Positions 34,974-44,561 of a stretch of DNA of 64,000 nucleotides are shown here, piece by piece. Both the position numbers and the translations under genes were made by a program. The DNA lies in NCBI GenBank assembly GCA_034522055.1, contig JAXHLS010000002.1:1364001-1428000 (forward strand), written 5' to 3'. Below the pieces are notes generated by a model that saw nothing but the letters and a program-made list of their open reading frames with translations, made no database searches and had not been told where the DNA came from. The DNA comes from Gammaproteobacteria bacterium (GTDB lineage: Bacteria; Pseudomonadota; Gammaproteobacteria; JAABTG01). Position 1 is the stretch's first letter. Every line of letters begins with the position of its first letter.

Positions 34974-35174
34974 TTAACGTGAAAGTCGCGAAGCACGAAC
35001 TCCCCCTCTCCCTCTGGGACAAATCCGTCGGGAACGGATTTGAACGCGCCTCGGCGCGGCCCGCAGGGCGAAGGGCAGGATGCCCGGAGTACAGGGATGG
35101 GGTGAGGGAACGAACATGGCGATACGCGCTCCTCTTTCATCATCTTGGGCGGCGCGTAGCGCCATGAGAGTTAA
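34974..35174. repeat. Full 201-bp TTAA-bounded repeat inside the mla operon
   Basis: It begins TTAACGTGAAAGTCGCG and ends CGCCATGAGAGTTAA, 201 bp in all. It contains the CAAATCCGT-CGGGA-ACGGATTTG hairpin (35020-35042) and the TCCCTCTCCC motif. It lies between mlaE and mlaD, which are normally nearly adjacent, so it looks like an insertion. Short partial homology with the other copies extends over the whole length. Confidence 0.92.
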
Positions 35175-35220
35175 GCCGATGCCGGGGCACCCGGCGTTTC
35201 ATTCTGGAGAACTGAACACC

Positions 35221-35667
35221 ATGACCAGATTCAACACGGAAACGGTGGTGGGGCTTTTCCTGCTCGCCGGCATCGCCGCCTTCGCCTGGCTCACCATCGC
35301 CCTGGGGGACGTGGACGTCCTCGACGACCGGAGCTATACCGTCAAGGCGCGCTTCACCTCGGTGTCCGGGCTCAAGGAGGGATCGCCGGTGGAGATCGCC
35401 GGCGTACCCGTGGGCAAGGTGCAGGCCATCGACTTCGACCCCGGCCGCTACGAGGCCGTGGTGTCCCTGCGCATCCCCAACCATATCGAACTCCAGGACG
35501 ACGCCATCGCCTCGGTGCGCAGCACCGGCATCATCGGCAGCAAGTTCGTCAAGATTACGCCCGGCGGGTCGCCGGACATCCTCGCACCCGGCGACGAGAT
35601 CGTCGAGACCGAGGCCTCCGTCAGCCTCGAGGAACTCATCAGCAAATACATCTTCGAAACCAAGTAA
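35221..35667 (+). CDS. mlaD: MlaD, substrate-binding MCE-domain protein
   Basis: 148 residues from the ATG at 35221. One N-terminal membrane helix (VVGLFLLAGIAAFAWLTIAL) anchors a single periplasmic MCE domain (YTVKARFTSVSGLKEGSPV, then GVPVGKVQAIDF and GSKFVKITPGG). MlaD forms a hexameric ring that passes phospholipids between MlaC and MlaFE. Size matches the E. coli-type protein without a long C-terminal extension. The upstream repeat leaves only 46 bp for a ribosome-binding region. Confidence 0.95.
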   Translation: MTRFNTETVVGLFLLAGIAAFAWLTIALGDVDVLDDRSYTVKARFTSVSGLKEGSPVEIAGVPVGKVQAIDFDPGRYEAVVSLRIPNHIELQDDAIASVRSTGIIGSKFVKITPGGSPDILAPGDEIVETEASVSLEELISKYIFETK

Positions 35668-35713
35668 TCCACCACCGCCTCCCCCCATCCACCTACCACT
35701 ACGGAAGACCGCC

Positions 35714-36331
35714 ATGACAGCCATCACCATCCCCTTCATCCGTCGTCTCGGCCTCGCCGCCCTCCTGCTCCTCGGCAGCGGCCCGACGTGGGCCAGCGAC
35801 GGGCCCCGGGAGGTCATCCGCTCCACCGTCGACGCCGTCATCGAGGTGCTCGCCGACGACTCCCTGGAGCGTGACCAGCGCATCGACAGGATCCGCCGCC
35901 TCATGCATGAGCGCTTCGATTTCCTCACCATGTCGCGCAGCGTGCTGGCCCGTAACTGGCGTGATGCCTCCCCGGCCCAGCAGGAACGTTTCACTGAGCT
36001 GTTCCCGGAACTGTTACTGCATACCTACATGGCGGGCCTGGAGGGTTATACGAACGAAGTGGTGGAGATCGAGGATACCCGCATGAAAGGCCAGGCCAAG
36101 GCCTCCGTGGCCACGAAGATCCTCTCGGGCGACAAGGCCATCCCCGTCTCCTATCGTCTGCGGGAGAACGATAGTGAATGGCAGATCTACGATGTCACCG
36201 TGGAGGGCGTGAGCCTGGTGAACAACTACCGGGGCTCCTTCGGCAGCATCGTCAGCAACGACGGCATGGACGGGCTGCTGAAGACCCTGGCCACCAAGGT
36301 GGAGGAACTGCGGCGACCCCCGGAGGGCTGA
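35714..36331 (+). CDS. mlaC: MlaC, periplasmic phospholipid shuttle
   Basis: 205 residues. A signal peptide (RLGLAALLLLGSGPTWA) is followed by the MlaC fold with IDRIRRLMHERFDF and the NDSEWQIYDVTVEGVSLVNN region. It carries phospholipid between the outer-membrane MlaA complex and MlaD. It is the last gene of the mlaFEDC unit. Forty-six bases separate it from mlaD. A REP element lies about 100 bp downstream. Confidence 0.93.
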   Translation: MTAITIPFIRRLGLAALLLLGSGPTWASDGPREVIRSTVDAVIEVLADDSLERDQRIDRIRRLMHERFDFLTMSRSVLARNWRDASPAQQERFTELFPELLLHTYMAGLEGYTNEVVEIEDTRMKGQAKASVATKILSGDKAIPVSYRLRENDSEWQIYDVTVEGVSLVNNYRGSFGSIVSNDGMDGLLKTLATKVEELRRPPEG

Positions 36332-36431
36332 ACGCCCGCTCCTTGCCATTCTCCCCGGGAATGGGGGTTACCGTAACGCTAAACCCGGAACGCGACACGG
36401 TCATCGACCCCGCCCATTCCTTGGGCACGAA

Positions 36432-36458
36432 TGTAGGTCGGGATTCATCCCGACATTC
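36432..36458. repeat. REP-like palindrome
   Basis: TGTAGGTCGGGAT-TC-ATCCCGACATTC, the same type as the cluster at 13344-13780. It lies between mlaC and the diguanylate cyclase gene. Flanking bases (GGGCACGA before, CCGA after) also resemble those of the copy at 13401. Confidence 0.85.
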
Positions 36459-36572
36459 AAACCGATTCGCCGAGGGGGCCTCCGGGGGCTCAACGCCTAA
36501 ACCGGGCGCGGCGGGTGCCGCTATGGGGTGTATCCATCCATAGGAACCAGGCTCCCAAGGAGATATCGAGCC

Positions 36573-37958
36573 ATGATCTTGCCGCGAATCACCAAGACCC
36601 TCTTTCTCGATCTGGCCATCTGGATGGTCGGCTTCGGGCTGCTCATCGGGGCCACCTTTCCCCTGTTCGCCCTGATGCTGGGGATCCGCCCGGAGCACGC
36701 CCTCAATCTCCGCTTCTACCTCGCGACCCTGGGTGCGGGGCTCGCCGCCGGCGGACTCAATTTCCTGCTCGCCCGCCTCGTGGTGAGGCCGCGCCTGGGT
36801 CTGCTGGGCCAGCGCATGCATGTGGTGGCGGACGCCATCCGCCAAGGCACCTACGACGACGACCAGCAGGCCTGCACCGTGGACCAATGCCTGGTGGATA
36901 TGGACTCCACGGACGAACTCGGGGAGGCGGCCGGGGCCTTCAACGGCCTGGTGAGGGCCATCTTCCGCTCCTACGAGGTGGAGTCGGCGGTCAGCGACTT
37001 CTCGCGGGTGCTGTCCAGCGAGCTGGACGTGCAACCCCTGGCCACCCTGGCGCTGGACCAGCTCATGGGCCACACCGGGGCCGGGGCCGGCGCCGTGCTC
37101 GTCAACCAGGGCGGCGCGCTGACGGTGGTGGCGAGCCACGGCTTGGTGGACACCACCACCCTGGCGGCGAGCGACCACGTCCGCCGCGCCCTGCGCAGCG
37201 GCAGGATCGTCACCCTGCACTATCCTCCCGCCCTGAAACTGGAGGCCCTGCTGGCCGAGTTCGCCCCCCTGGAGGCCTACGTCACGCCCATCGACTTCAA
37301 GACCACACCCCTCGGCGTGGTGGTGCTGGCCACCGCGCAGCCCTTTTCACCGGATGCCTGCAAGCTCCTGGAACTTTTCCGGCAGAGCTTCGGCGTGGCC
37401 CTCAACAATGCCCTCGCCCATCACGACATGAAGCGCCTGGCGGCCCTGGACGCCCTCACCGGGACCTACAACCGGCGCTTCGGCCTGTCCCGCCTGCGGG
37501 AGGAGTTCAAGCGGGCGGTGCGCTCCAAGAGCCCCCTGGGAGTGATGATGGCGGACATCGACCACTTCAAGCCGGTCAACGACACCTATGGTCACCTGGT
37601 GGGCGACCGTGTGCTGATCTCCGTGACCCAGACCCTGCGCCAGGGCCTGCGGGATGGCGACGTGCTGGTACGCTGGGGCGGCGAGGAGTTCCTGGTCATC
37701 CTGCCCGGCGGCTCCATCGACGACTGCCGGCAGGTCGCCGAGCGCATCCGCCAGCGGGTGAAGGAGACCCGCTTCACGGACGAGGACCAGACCTTCCACG
37801 TCACCCTGAGCATCGGCGTCGCCTCCTATCCAGAGACCGATGTGGAGGAAGAGCAGCGCCTCGTGGGGCTGGCCGACGATGCCCTCTACGCCGCCAAGCA
37901 CCAGGGCCGCGACCGCGTGGTGACCGACTCCGGCATCGAGCCCCGCCCAACCCCCTGA
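36573..37958 (+). CDS. Membrane-bound HAMP-GAF-GGDEF diguanylate cyclase
   Basis: 461 residues from the ATG at 36573, with AAGGAGA about ten bases upstream. Two membrane helices (about residues 8-30 and 45-67) are followed by a HAMP-like segment, a GAF-like domain (about 140-290) and the GGDEF domain. The active-site motif is RWGGEEF, with the inhibitory RxxD site RDGD five residues before it, so the enzyme looks active and c-di-GMP-inhibited. It should make c-di-GMP. It has no linked effector. Confidence 0.93.
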   Translation: MILPRITKTLFLDLAIWMVGFGLLIGATFPLFALMLGIRPEHALNLRFYLATLGAGLAAGGLNFLLARLVVRPRLGLLGQRMHVVADAIRQGTYDDDQQACTVDQCLVDMDSTDELGEAAGAFNGLVRAIFRSYEVESAVSDFSRVLSSELDVQPLATLALDQLMGHTGAGAGAVLVNQGGALTVVASHGLVDTTTLAASDHVRRALRSGRIVTLHYPPALKLEALLAEFAPLEAYVTPIDFKTTPLGVVVLATAQPFSPDACKLLELFRQSFGVALNNALAHHDMKRLAALDALTGTYNRRFGLSRLREEFKRAVRSKSPLGVMMADIDHFKPVNDTYGHLVGDRVLISVTQTLRQGLRDGDVLVRWGGEEFLVILPGGSIDDCRQVAERIRQRVKETRFTDEDQTFHVTLSIGVASYPETDVEEEQRLVGLADDALYAAKHQGRDRVVTDSGIEPRPTP

Positions 37959-38058
37959 CGAGGACCAGGCTCCGGAGCCCCGGGCGTGCCTTCAGGCCAG
38001 GGATGACCCTCCTCTCGACCTGTCGGCTCGGGGTGGCGGCCGTTGCGCCGGCTCCACG

Positions 38059-39051
38059 CTACGGGAGGCCGGCCTCCGGACCGGCCGGCTCCGCCGCGCA
38101 GGTGGCGCCGGCCCCCAGCCAGAAGTCCAGGCGCTTGCCCAGGAACTCGTGCCAGCCCATGTAGTGGGAACCGTCGCAGGAGAAGTTGAGGCCCACCATG
38201 CCGTTGAAGATGTTGAGGGAGCCGGAGCGCAGGTAGATGGTCTCGTCCATGAAGCGCAGGTCGCGAAAGGTATGGAACACCTCCGCCACCTGCTCCAGGG
38301 AGAGCACCGCCTCGTCGGGATAGGCGCGCTGAGGATAGGCCAGGCAGATCCCCGGGTCCGTGAGGTCCTCGTAGTCCAGCAGGCGGTAGCGGAAAGGGTC
38401 GTCCCGCAACCACAGGGTGGCCCGGGAGCTGGAGAAGTGCAGCTTGCCGTGGAACACGCCGTGGGCCGCCACCAGCTCCGTCACCAGGTCCAGCACCTCG
38501 TCGATGCGGGCATCCATGAGGCTCTCCACCCGTTGCTGGTTGAACAAGCCGCCGCGGATGGCCGGGTCGCCCTTGAGCTGCATCCACTGGTCCGGCTGCT
38601 GGTAGAGTTCCCGGGTCAGGGGCAGTTCCCGCAGGTCGAAGTCCGCACCCAGAAAGCCCAGCAGGGTGCCGTCCGCCCGCGTCAGGCGCTGCACCGCGGT
38701 CAGAGTGGGGCGCCGCCGGTTGCGGCTGATGTAGGCCGACGACATGGAGAACTCGGTGCCGGCCAGGGCCGCGGCCATGTAGGGCCGGGCGCTGCGATCC
38801 CGTCCGGCCTGGTCCGGATGGGGGCCTTCCGGGGATACATTGGCCGTTATCTGGTGGGCCCGCTGGTCGAGCACGTAGAGGTATTTGCAGGACGGCAGGG
38901 CGGCCAGAGCCTCCGCGAGCAGTCTCTCCAGGGCCTCCCGGTCGCCCCACGCCTCGCCGCAGGGGCCCACCAGCCGCGCCAGGGCCGTGGCCAGGCGCCC
39001 CTGGAGCAGCAGGCGCTGGCGGGCCACCGCCGTTTTCGTCGCTTCACTCAT
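38059..39051 (-). CDS. PDC-sensor-domain protein without an output domain
   Basis: 330 residues from the ATG at 39051, preceded by GAGAAGG. The N-terminal half resembles the double-PAS (PDC/dCache) sensor fold seen in chemoreceptors and histidine kinases: YLYVLDQRAHQITANVS, RPYMAAALAG, AYISRNRRRPTLTAV and LLGFLGADFDL. There is no membrane helix, HAMP, kinase or GGDEF part, so it is a cytosolic, stand-alone sensor. The C-terminal half (about 160-320) has no match I recognise, ending in a Cys-containing low-complexity tail. Function is unknown. Confidence 0.7.
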   Translation of the reverse strand: MSEATKTAVARQRLLLQGRLATALARLVGPCGEAWGDREALERLLAEALAALPSCKYLYVLDQRAHQITANVSPEGPHPDQAGRDRSARPYMAAALAGTEFSMSSAYISRNRRRPTLTAVQRLTRADGTLLGFLGADFDLRELPLTRELYQQPDQWMQLKGDPAIRGGLFNQQRVESLMDARIDEVLDLVTELVAAHGVFHGKLHFSSSRATLWLRDDPFRYRLLDYEDLTDPGICLAYPQRAYPDEAVLSLEQVAEVFHTFRDLRFMDETIYLRSGSLNIFNGMVGLNFSCDGSHYMGWHEFLGKRLDFWLGAGATCAAEPAGPEAGLP

Positions 39052-39220
39052 AACCTTCTCCCGAGGATGCCGTTGGAACACGCGCCCTGGGGCTGCGGCT
39101 GCACCCTCACCATGACCATGCCTCAGGGCCGGCGATGGCGCAACAGCCGGCCCGAGGACGGGGTTGGCCCGCCCCGGGCGCCATGATGCAGGGCGCGCGG
39201 CGGCCGTTTAGACTGGGCCC

Positions 39221-39634
39221 ATGGCTGATCTGTTTGTCTACGGCACCCTCATGGACCCGGACATCATGGGCGCCGTGGCCGGACGCTGCCGCCGCCTGGC
39301 CGCCGCCACCCTTCCCGGCCATCGCCGGCTGGCGGTGCGGGACGCGCCCTACCCCGGCATCGTGCCGGCCCCGGCCCACAACGTGGAAGGCGTGGTCTAC
39401 ACCGCCATCGGCCCACGGGGCCTGGTGCGTCTCGACCGCTTCGAGGGCGAGATGTATAAGCGGGTGCGGGTACGGGTGACCCTGGCCAACGGCAGCCGCC
39501 GCACCACCTTCACCTACGTCATCAAGAGGGCCTTCCGGGACCGCCTCGAGCCGCGCGCATGGGACCCCGAGGCCTTCCTGGCGCACGACAAGGCGGCATT
39601 CCAGAAGCGCTACACGGGTTTCAAACGGACGTGA
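39221..39634 (+). CDS. Gamma-glutamylcyclotransferase-like (AIG2 family) protein
   Basis: 137 residues. The family starts with the YGTL motif, here LFVYGTLMDPDI, and has a catalytic Glu in RFEGEMYKRV. Members cleave gamma-glutamyl amine or peptide bonds to 5-oxoproline or act on unknown substrates. The gene stands alone between the sensor gene and an OmpA-type lipoprotein gene. The substrate cannot be given. Confidence 0.85.
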   Translation: MADLFVYGTLMDPDIMGAVAGRCRRLAAATLPGHRRLAVRDAPYPGIVPAPAHNVEGVVYTAIGPRGLVRLDRFEGEMYKRVRVRVTLANGSRRTTFTYVIKRAFRDRLEPRAWDPEAFLAHDKAAFQKRYTGFKRT

Positions 39635-39660
39635 CCCAGGGCGCCGCCCACCGCAGGGGG

Positions 39661-40365
39661 TCAGTAACGCGGTGACTCGAAGGCTCGCTGCTCCTCGCCC
39701 TCCACGATGGGCTTGACGAAGATCTCCACCCGCCGGTTCAACTGGCGGCCGGCCTCGGTATCGTTGGTGGCCCGCGGCTCACGCTCCCCCCGGCCCTCGG
39801 TGCGCAGGCGGGCCGCGGGCACGCCGGTGGCGACAAGGTAATCCGCCACGCTCTCGGCGCGGCGCTCCGACAGGCGCTGGTTATAGTCGTCCCGACCGAC
39901 ACTGTCGGTGTGGCCCACCACGTGCACGACGGTGCGCTCGTACTTGTCGATGACCCGGGCCAGCTTGTCCAGGGAGGGCCGGAAGGCGGGTTTGATGGTG
40001 GCGCGATCGAAATCGAAGGAGACCTCGGAATCCAGGGTCAGCTTCAGGGTATCGTCGCGCAGTCGCTCGACCTCCATCTCATGGGCCGCCCGCTCCTCGG
40101 CCAGGGCCGCCTCGAAGTCCTGTTGCTGGTTGTCCATGTAGTTGCCCACGGCGCCGCCGGCCAGGGCCCCCGCCGCGGCACCCACCCAGCGCCCGGCGGA
40201 GTCGTCCAGCTGGTGGCCGAGCACCGCCCCCGCCACGGCGCCGGTGGCGGCGCCTATCTTGGCACGACGGTTGGGATCATCGGTTGCACAGCCAGTGGCA
40301 ACGGTGAGGGTCAGGGCGATAAGCATCGCCGCAAGCGGTCGGATATGGGTCATGGGCATCGTCAT
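39661..40365 (-). CDS. OmpA-family lipoprotein with glycine zipper
   Basis: 234 residues. The lipoprotein signal peptide has lipobox VATGC (about residue 26). Next is a glycine-zipper segment (IGAATGAVAGAVLGHQL and VGAAAGALAGGAVGNYM), then a coiled region, then an OmpA/MotB peptidoglycan-binding domain with VVGHTDSVGRDDYN and QRLSERRAESVADYL. The architecture is that of YiaD/PAL-like outer-membrane lipoproteins that tie peptidoglycan to the outer membrane. The promoter is probably the 30 bp between it and the RND gene, or internal. Confidence 0.9.
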   Translation of the reverse strand: MTMPMTHIRPLAAMLIALTLTVATGCATDDPNRRAKIGAATGAVAGAVLGHQLDDSAGRWVGAAAGALAGGAVGNYMDNQQQDFEAALAEERAAHEMEVERLRDDTLKLTLDSEVSFDFDRATIKPAFRPSLDKLARVIDKYERTVVHVVGHTDSVGRDDYNQRLSERRAESVADYLVATGVPAARLRTEGRGEREPRATNDTEAGRQLNRRVEIFVKPIVEGEEQRAFESPRY

Positions 40366-40395
40366 GGTTGCTGAACACGCTCCTAAGGTAACAAA

Positions 40396-43300
40396 TCAAG
40401 CCGCCGCCTGCTCCTCCTCAAGGCGCCGCTGCAGCGCCTTGGGCGAGGCCGTATGGCGGGCCAGCAGAACGTAGGCCACGGGCACGATGAACAGGGTGAA
40501 GAGGGTCGCCGCCAGGGCGCCGTAGAGGATCACCGTGCCGATGACCGTGCGCGCCTCCTGGCCGGCACCGGAGGACAGCAGCAGGGGCAGGGAGCCCGCC
40601 GCGGTGGTGATGCCGGTCATGACGATGGGGCGGAAGCGCACCCGGCAGGCCTCCGCCAGGGCGGCGTGGAACTCGATGCCGTCGTCCCGCAACTGGTTGG
40701 CGAACTCGACGATGAGGATGCCGTTCTTGGCCGCCAGGCCCACCAGCATGATGAGACCGATCTGGCTATAGAGGTTCAGGGTCTGGCCGCTCAGATACAG
40801 CCCCAGCAGGGCCCCGGCCATGGCCAGGGGCACCGTGAGCATGATCACCAGGGGATGGAGCCAGCTCTCGAACTGGGCCGCCAGCACCAGGAACACCACC
40901 GCCGCCCCCAGCACCAGCACGAACAGGATGGACTGGCCGGCGGCCTTGAAGTCCCGGGACTGGCCCTTGTAGTCGACGATCACCTGGCCCGGCAGGTGGC
41001 GCACCAGGCCCTCCAGGTAGGCCAGGGCGTCCCCCAGCACCAGGCCGTCCTCCAGGTTGGCCTCGATGGTGATGGCACGCACGCGGTTGTAGCGGTTGAG
41101 CTTGACCGAGTCCGCCAGCTCCTCCAGTTCCACCAAGCTGGCCAGGGGGATGAGCCGGCCGCTGCGCTCCGAGCGCACGTACAGGTTGGCCAGGTCCGCG
41201 GCGGTGCGCTGGTCGGCCCGCTCGCCCTCGAGGATGACATCGTACTCCTCGCCGTCCTCCAGGAAGGTGGTGACCCGCCGCGAGCCCAGCATGGTCTCCA
41301 GGGTGCGGCCGATCTCGCCCACCGTCACGCCGAGATCCGAGGCGCGGTCGTAGTCCACCTGCACCTGGAGCTGGGGCTTGGTCTCCTTGTAGTCCCAGTC
41401 CACCCCCGTGAGGCCGGGGTTCGAACGCTCGATGTGGTCCAACAGAATATCCCGCCACGCCACCAGCTCCTCGTAGCTGCCGCCGCCGATGACGAACTGC
41501 ACCGGCTTCTGGATGCGCGCACCGAAGCCCTGGCGCATCACCGGAAAGGCCCGCACCCCGCTCAGATCGGCCAGCCGGGCGCGCACGTCATCCATGATCT
41601 CCCAGGCCGAGCGCCGGGCCTTCCAGTCGTTCAGCACGTTGATGACGATGCCGCTGTTGAAGATCTGCAGGGTGCTGAAGCCGCGCGGCGCGCGTACCAG
41701 CAGGCGGGTGATCTCGCCGGCCTCCACCAGGGGCATGAGGCGGGTCTCGATCTCGTCCATGTACTCCTTCATGTAGGCGTAGGAGGCCCCCTCCGGGCCG
41801 TTCACCAGCACGAAGAAGGCGCCGCGGTCCTCCTTGGGGGCGTATTCGTCGGGGATGGCGTTCAGCAGCCAGTGGGCGCCGCCGAGGATCCCCAGGAACA
41901 CCAGCCCCACCACCCATTTGTGGGCGAGGGCGCCCCGCAGCATCCACAGGTAACCGTCCCGCAGGCGCCCGAAGCCCACGTCCACGCCATGGGCCAGGCT
42001 CGCCCGGCCGCTGTCCCGGGGCAGGATCTGGGAGGCCAGCATGGGGGCCAGGGACAGGGCCACGAAGCTCGAGAAGCCCACCGCCGCCGCCATGGTGAGG
42101 GCGAACTCGGAGAACAGCCGGCCCACGTCGCCCTGGAGGAAGGCGATGGGCACGAACACCGCCACCAGCACGATGGTGGTGGCGATGACCGCGAAGGCCA
42201 CCTGGCGGGTACCCCGGTAGGCCGCCACCAGGCGGGTCTCGCCATATTCCTCCATGCGCCGGTGAATGTTCTCCAGCACCACGATGGAGTCGTCCACCAC
42301 CAGGCCGATGGCCAGCACCAGGGCCAGCAGGGTGAGGATGTTTATGGAGAAACCGAGGAACAGCAGCACCAGGCAGGTGGCCACCAGGGACACCGGCACC
42401 GTCACCGCCGGTACCAGGGTGGCGCGGACGCTGCCGAGGAACAGGAAGATCACCACCACCACCAGCACCACGGCGATGCCGAGGGTCTTGTAGACCTCGC
42501 GGATGGCGCCCTTGACGAACACCGAGCTGTCGAAACTCTGCTTGATCTCCATGCCCGCGGGCAGGGCGGGGCGGATGCGCTCGGCCTCCGCCTGGGCGGC
42601 CTGGGCCACGGCGATGGTGTTGGCGGTGGACTGCTTGATGATGCCGATCCCCACCATGGGCACGCCGTTGCCACGGAAGAAGGTACGGGTCTCCTCCGCC
42701 CCCTTCTCCACCCGCGCCACGTCGGCCAGGCGCACCAGGTAGCCGTCATCCCCGCGGGCCAGCACCAGGCGGGCGAAGTCGTCGGCGGTCTGGAAGGAGC
42801 GGGCCACCCGCACCGTGAACTGGCGGTCCACGGAATCCAGGCTGCCGGCGGGCAGCTCCAGGTTCTCCGCCCGCAGGGCCTGCTCCACGTCGCTCACCGC
42901 CAGCCCGCGGGCCGCCAGGGCCTTGCGGTCGAGCCAGATGCGCATGGCGAAGGTCTGGGCCCCGCCCACCCGCACTCGGGCCACCCCGTCCAGCACCGAG
43001 AAGCGGTCCACCAGGTAGCGGCGGGCGTAATCCGACAGCTCCGGCACCGTCATGCGGTCGCTCACCAGGTTGAGCCACATGATGACGTCCTCGTTGCTGT
43101 CCACCTTGGTGATCTCGGGCGGCTCGGCCTCGTCCGGTAGTTCGTCCATGACCGCCGCCACGCGGTCGCGGATATCGTTGGCGGCGCCGTCGATGTCGCG
43201 GTCGATGCGAAAGCGCACGGTGATGGCCGAGCGCCCGTCCTCGCTCACGGACTCGGTGTACTCGATGCCCTCTACGCCGGCGATGCGGTCCTCGATGACC

Positions 43301-43494
43301 TGGGTGACGCGGCTCTCCACCACGTTGGCGGCGGCCCCGCGGTAGACCGTCTCGACGGACACCACCGGCGGGTCGATGTCCGGGTACTCCCGCAACGGCA
43401 GGCGGTCGAAGGCCAGCAGCCCGAAGGCGAGCAGCAGCAGGGACATGACCGTGGCGAACACCGGCCGGGTGACGGACACATCGGACAGGATCAC
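40396..43494 (-). CDS. RND efflux permease (HAE1/AcrB-type)
   Basis: 1032 residues with the usual 12 membrane helices and two large periplasmic loops. The proton-relay residues are present: DD in LAIGLVVDDSIVVLENIHR (helix 4) and Lys in VGLAAKNGILIVEF (helix 10). It forms a trimeric pump with the adaptor gene at 43491, with which it overlaps by four bases. No outer-membrane TolC-type gene is adjacent, so the pump probably uses a TolC encoded elsewhere. Substrates cannot be predicted. Confidence 0.95.
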   Translation of the reverse strand: MILSDVSVTRPVFATVMSLLLLAFGLLAFDRLPLREYPDIDPPVVSVETVYRGAAANVVESRVTQVIEDRIAGVEGIEYTESVSEDGRSAITVRFRIDRDIDGAANDIRDRVAAVMDELPDEAEPPEITKVDSNEDVIMWLNLVSDRMTVPELSDYARRYLVDRFSVLDGVARVRVGGAQTFAMRIWLDRKALAARGLAVSDVEQALRAENLELPAGSLDSVDRQFTVRVARSFQTADDFARLVLARGDDGYLVRLADVARVEKGAEETRTFFRGNGVPMVGIGIIKQSTANTIAVAQAAQAEAERIRPALPAGMEIKQSFDSSVFVKGAIREVYKTLGIAVVLVVVVIFLFLGSVRATLVPAVTVPVSLVATCLVLLFLGFSINILTLLALVLAIGLVVDDSIVVLENIHRRMEEYGETRLVAAYRGTRQVAFAVIATTIVLVAVFVPIAFLQGDVGRLFSEFALTMAAAVGFSSFVALSLAPMLASQILPRDSGRASLAHGVDVGFGRLRDGYLWMLRGALAHKWVVGLVFLGILGGAHWLLNAIPDEYAPKEDRGAFFVLVNGPEGASYAYMKEYMDEIETRLMPLVEAGEITRLLVRAPRGFSTLQIFNSGIVINVLNDWKARRSAWEIMDDVRARLADLSGVRAFPVMRQGFGARIQKPVQFVIGGGSYEELVAWRDILLDHIERSNPGLTGVDWDYKETKPQLQVQVDYDRASDLGVTVGEIGRTLETMLGSRRVTTFLEDGEEYDVILEGERADQRTAADLANLYVRSERSGRLIPLASLVELEELADSVKLNRYNRVRAITIEANLEDGLVLGDALAYLEGLVRHLPGQVIVDYKGQSRDFKAAGQSILFVLVLGAAVVFLVLAAQFESWLHPLVIMLTVPLAMAGALLGLYLSGQTLNLYSQIGLIMLVGLAAKNGILIVEFANQLRDDGIEFHAALAEACRVRFRPIVMTGITTAAGSLPLLLSSGAGQEARTVIGTVILYGALAATLFTLFIVPVAYVLLARHTASPKALQRRLEEEQAAA

Positions 43495-44561
43495 CGGGCG
43501 CTCTCCGCGACATCACCCCGCAACAGCTCCGCCAGGCTGCGGGAGCCGTCATCCACCGCCCGCACCGTCACCGGCTGCCCGGGCCGGGCGCGCAGGGTGC
43601 CGTGGGTGATCACCTGCTCCCCCGCCGCCAGGCCCTCCAGCACCTCCACCTCGCCGGTGCGGCGGGAGCCGATGCGCACCGCCCGGCGCTCCGCCCGGTG
43701 GCCGTCCCCGGCGGGCACCGCCACCAGCACGAACTGATCGCGGCCCACGGGCATCAGGGCCCCTTCCAGGATCACCAGGGTGCGGCGGGGATTCTTGCGC
43801 AGGGTCACCTGCATGAGCATGCCGGGCTTGAGCAGCCCCTCGGCGTTGTCCAGCAACACCCGCACCACCACCGAACGGGTGACCGGATCCACGCGGCTGT
43901 CGATGGAGTGCACCTCGCCGCTGAAGCGGCTCTCCCCATAGGCGCTGGTCACCGCCTCGACGCCGAGACCGGGGACGAGGGTGGCCAGATGGATGCTGGG
44001 CACCGCCAGGTCCAGCTTCATGACGGACAGGTCATCCAGGGTGGTGATGAGGTCCCCCGGCTCCACCAGGGCCCCCACGCTGATGTTGCGCAGCCCCACC
44101 ACCCCCGCGAAGGGGGCCTTCACCAGGCGGTTGGCGAGGCGGGACTCGATGGCCGCCACCCGGGCGCGGGCCGTCTCCCATTCCCGCAGGCGCTCGTCCA
44201 GCAGGGACTCGGCGGCGGTACCCTGGGCCACCAGGGACTTGACGCGCCGGTACTGGCGCTCGGCCTCGCCGGCCAAAGCCCGCGCTTCCAGCAGTTGCGC
44301 CCGCTGCTCGGCATTCACCAGCTCCGCCAGCAGCTGCCCCTTCTCGACGCGATCACCATCGTCGAAATGCAGGGCCCCCACCTTCTCGGTGACGGAGGCC
44401 GTGAGGGCCACCGACTCGTTGGCCCGCAGGGTACCGAGGGCCTCGATGCGGTCCTCGAAGGGGGCCTCCTCCACCGTGGCGACGATGACCGGGATGGGGG
44501 GTGGGGCCGCCGCCACGCCGGTATAAGCCGCCCACAGGGCGATGCCGAACCATGTTCGCAT
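43491..44561 (-). CDS. RND periplasmic adaptor (membrane fusion protein)
   Basis: 356 residues. A signal peptide (IALWAAYTGVAAA) is followed by the lipoyl-like half domain (LHFDDGDRVEKGQLLAEL), a coiled-coil hairpin (about residues 100-165) and the beta-barrel and membrane-proximal domains (VDPVTRSVVVRVLLDN). It links the RND permease to an outer-membrane channel. The ATGA overlap with the permease gene shows coupling. The start is followed upstream by a 150-bp space before the DUF58 gene. Confidence 0.93.
   Translation of the reverse strand: MRTWFGIALWAAYTGVAAAPPPIPVIVATVEEAPFEDRIEALGTLRANESVALTASVTEKVGALHFDDGDRVEKGQLLAELVNAEQRAQLLEARALAGEAERQYRRVKSLVAQGTAAESLLDERLREWETARARVAAIESRLANRLVKAPFAGVVGLRNISVGALVEPGDLITTLDDLSVMKLDLAVPSIHLATLVPGLGVEAVTSAYGESRFSGEVHSIDSRVDPVTRSVVVRVLLDNAEGLLKPGMLMQVTLRKNPRRTLVILEGALMPVGRDQFVLVAVPAGDGHRAERRAVRIGSRRTGEVEVLEGLAAGEQVITHGTLRARPGQPVTVRAVDDGSRSLAELLRGDVAESAR

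Noticed and set aside
40453-43140. 895-codon plus-strand frame opposite the RND gene
   Set aside because: Antisense shadow; the opposite strand encodes a full RND permease with the proton-relay residues.
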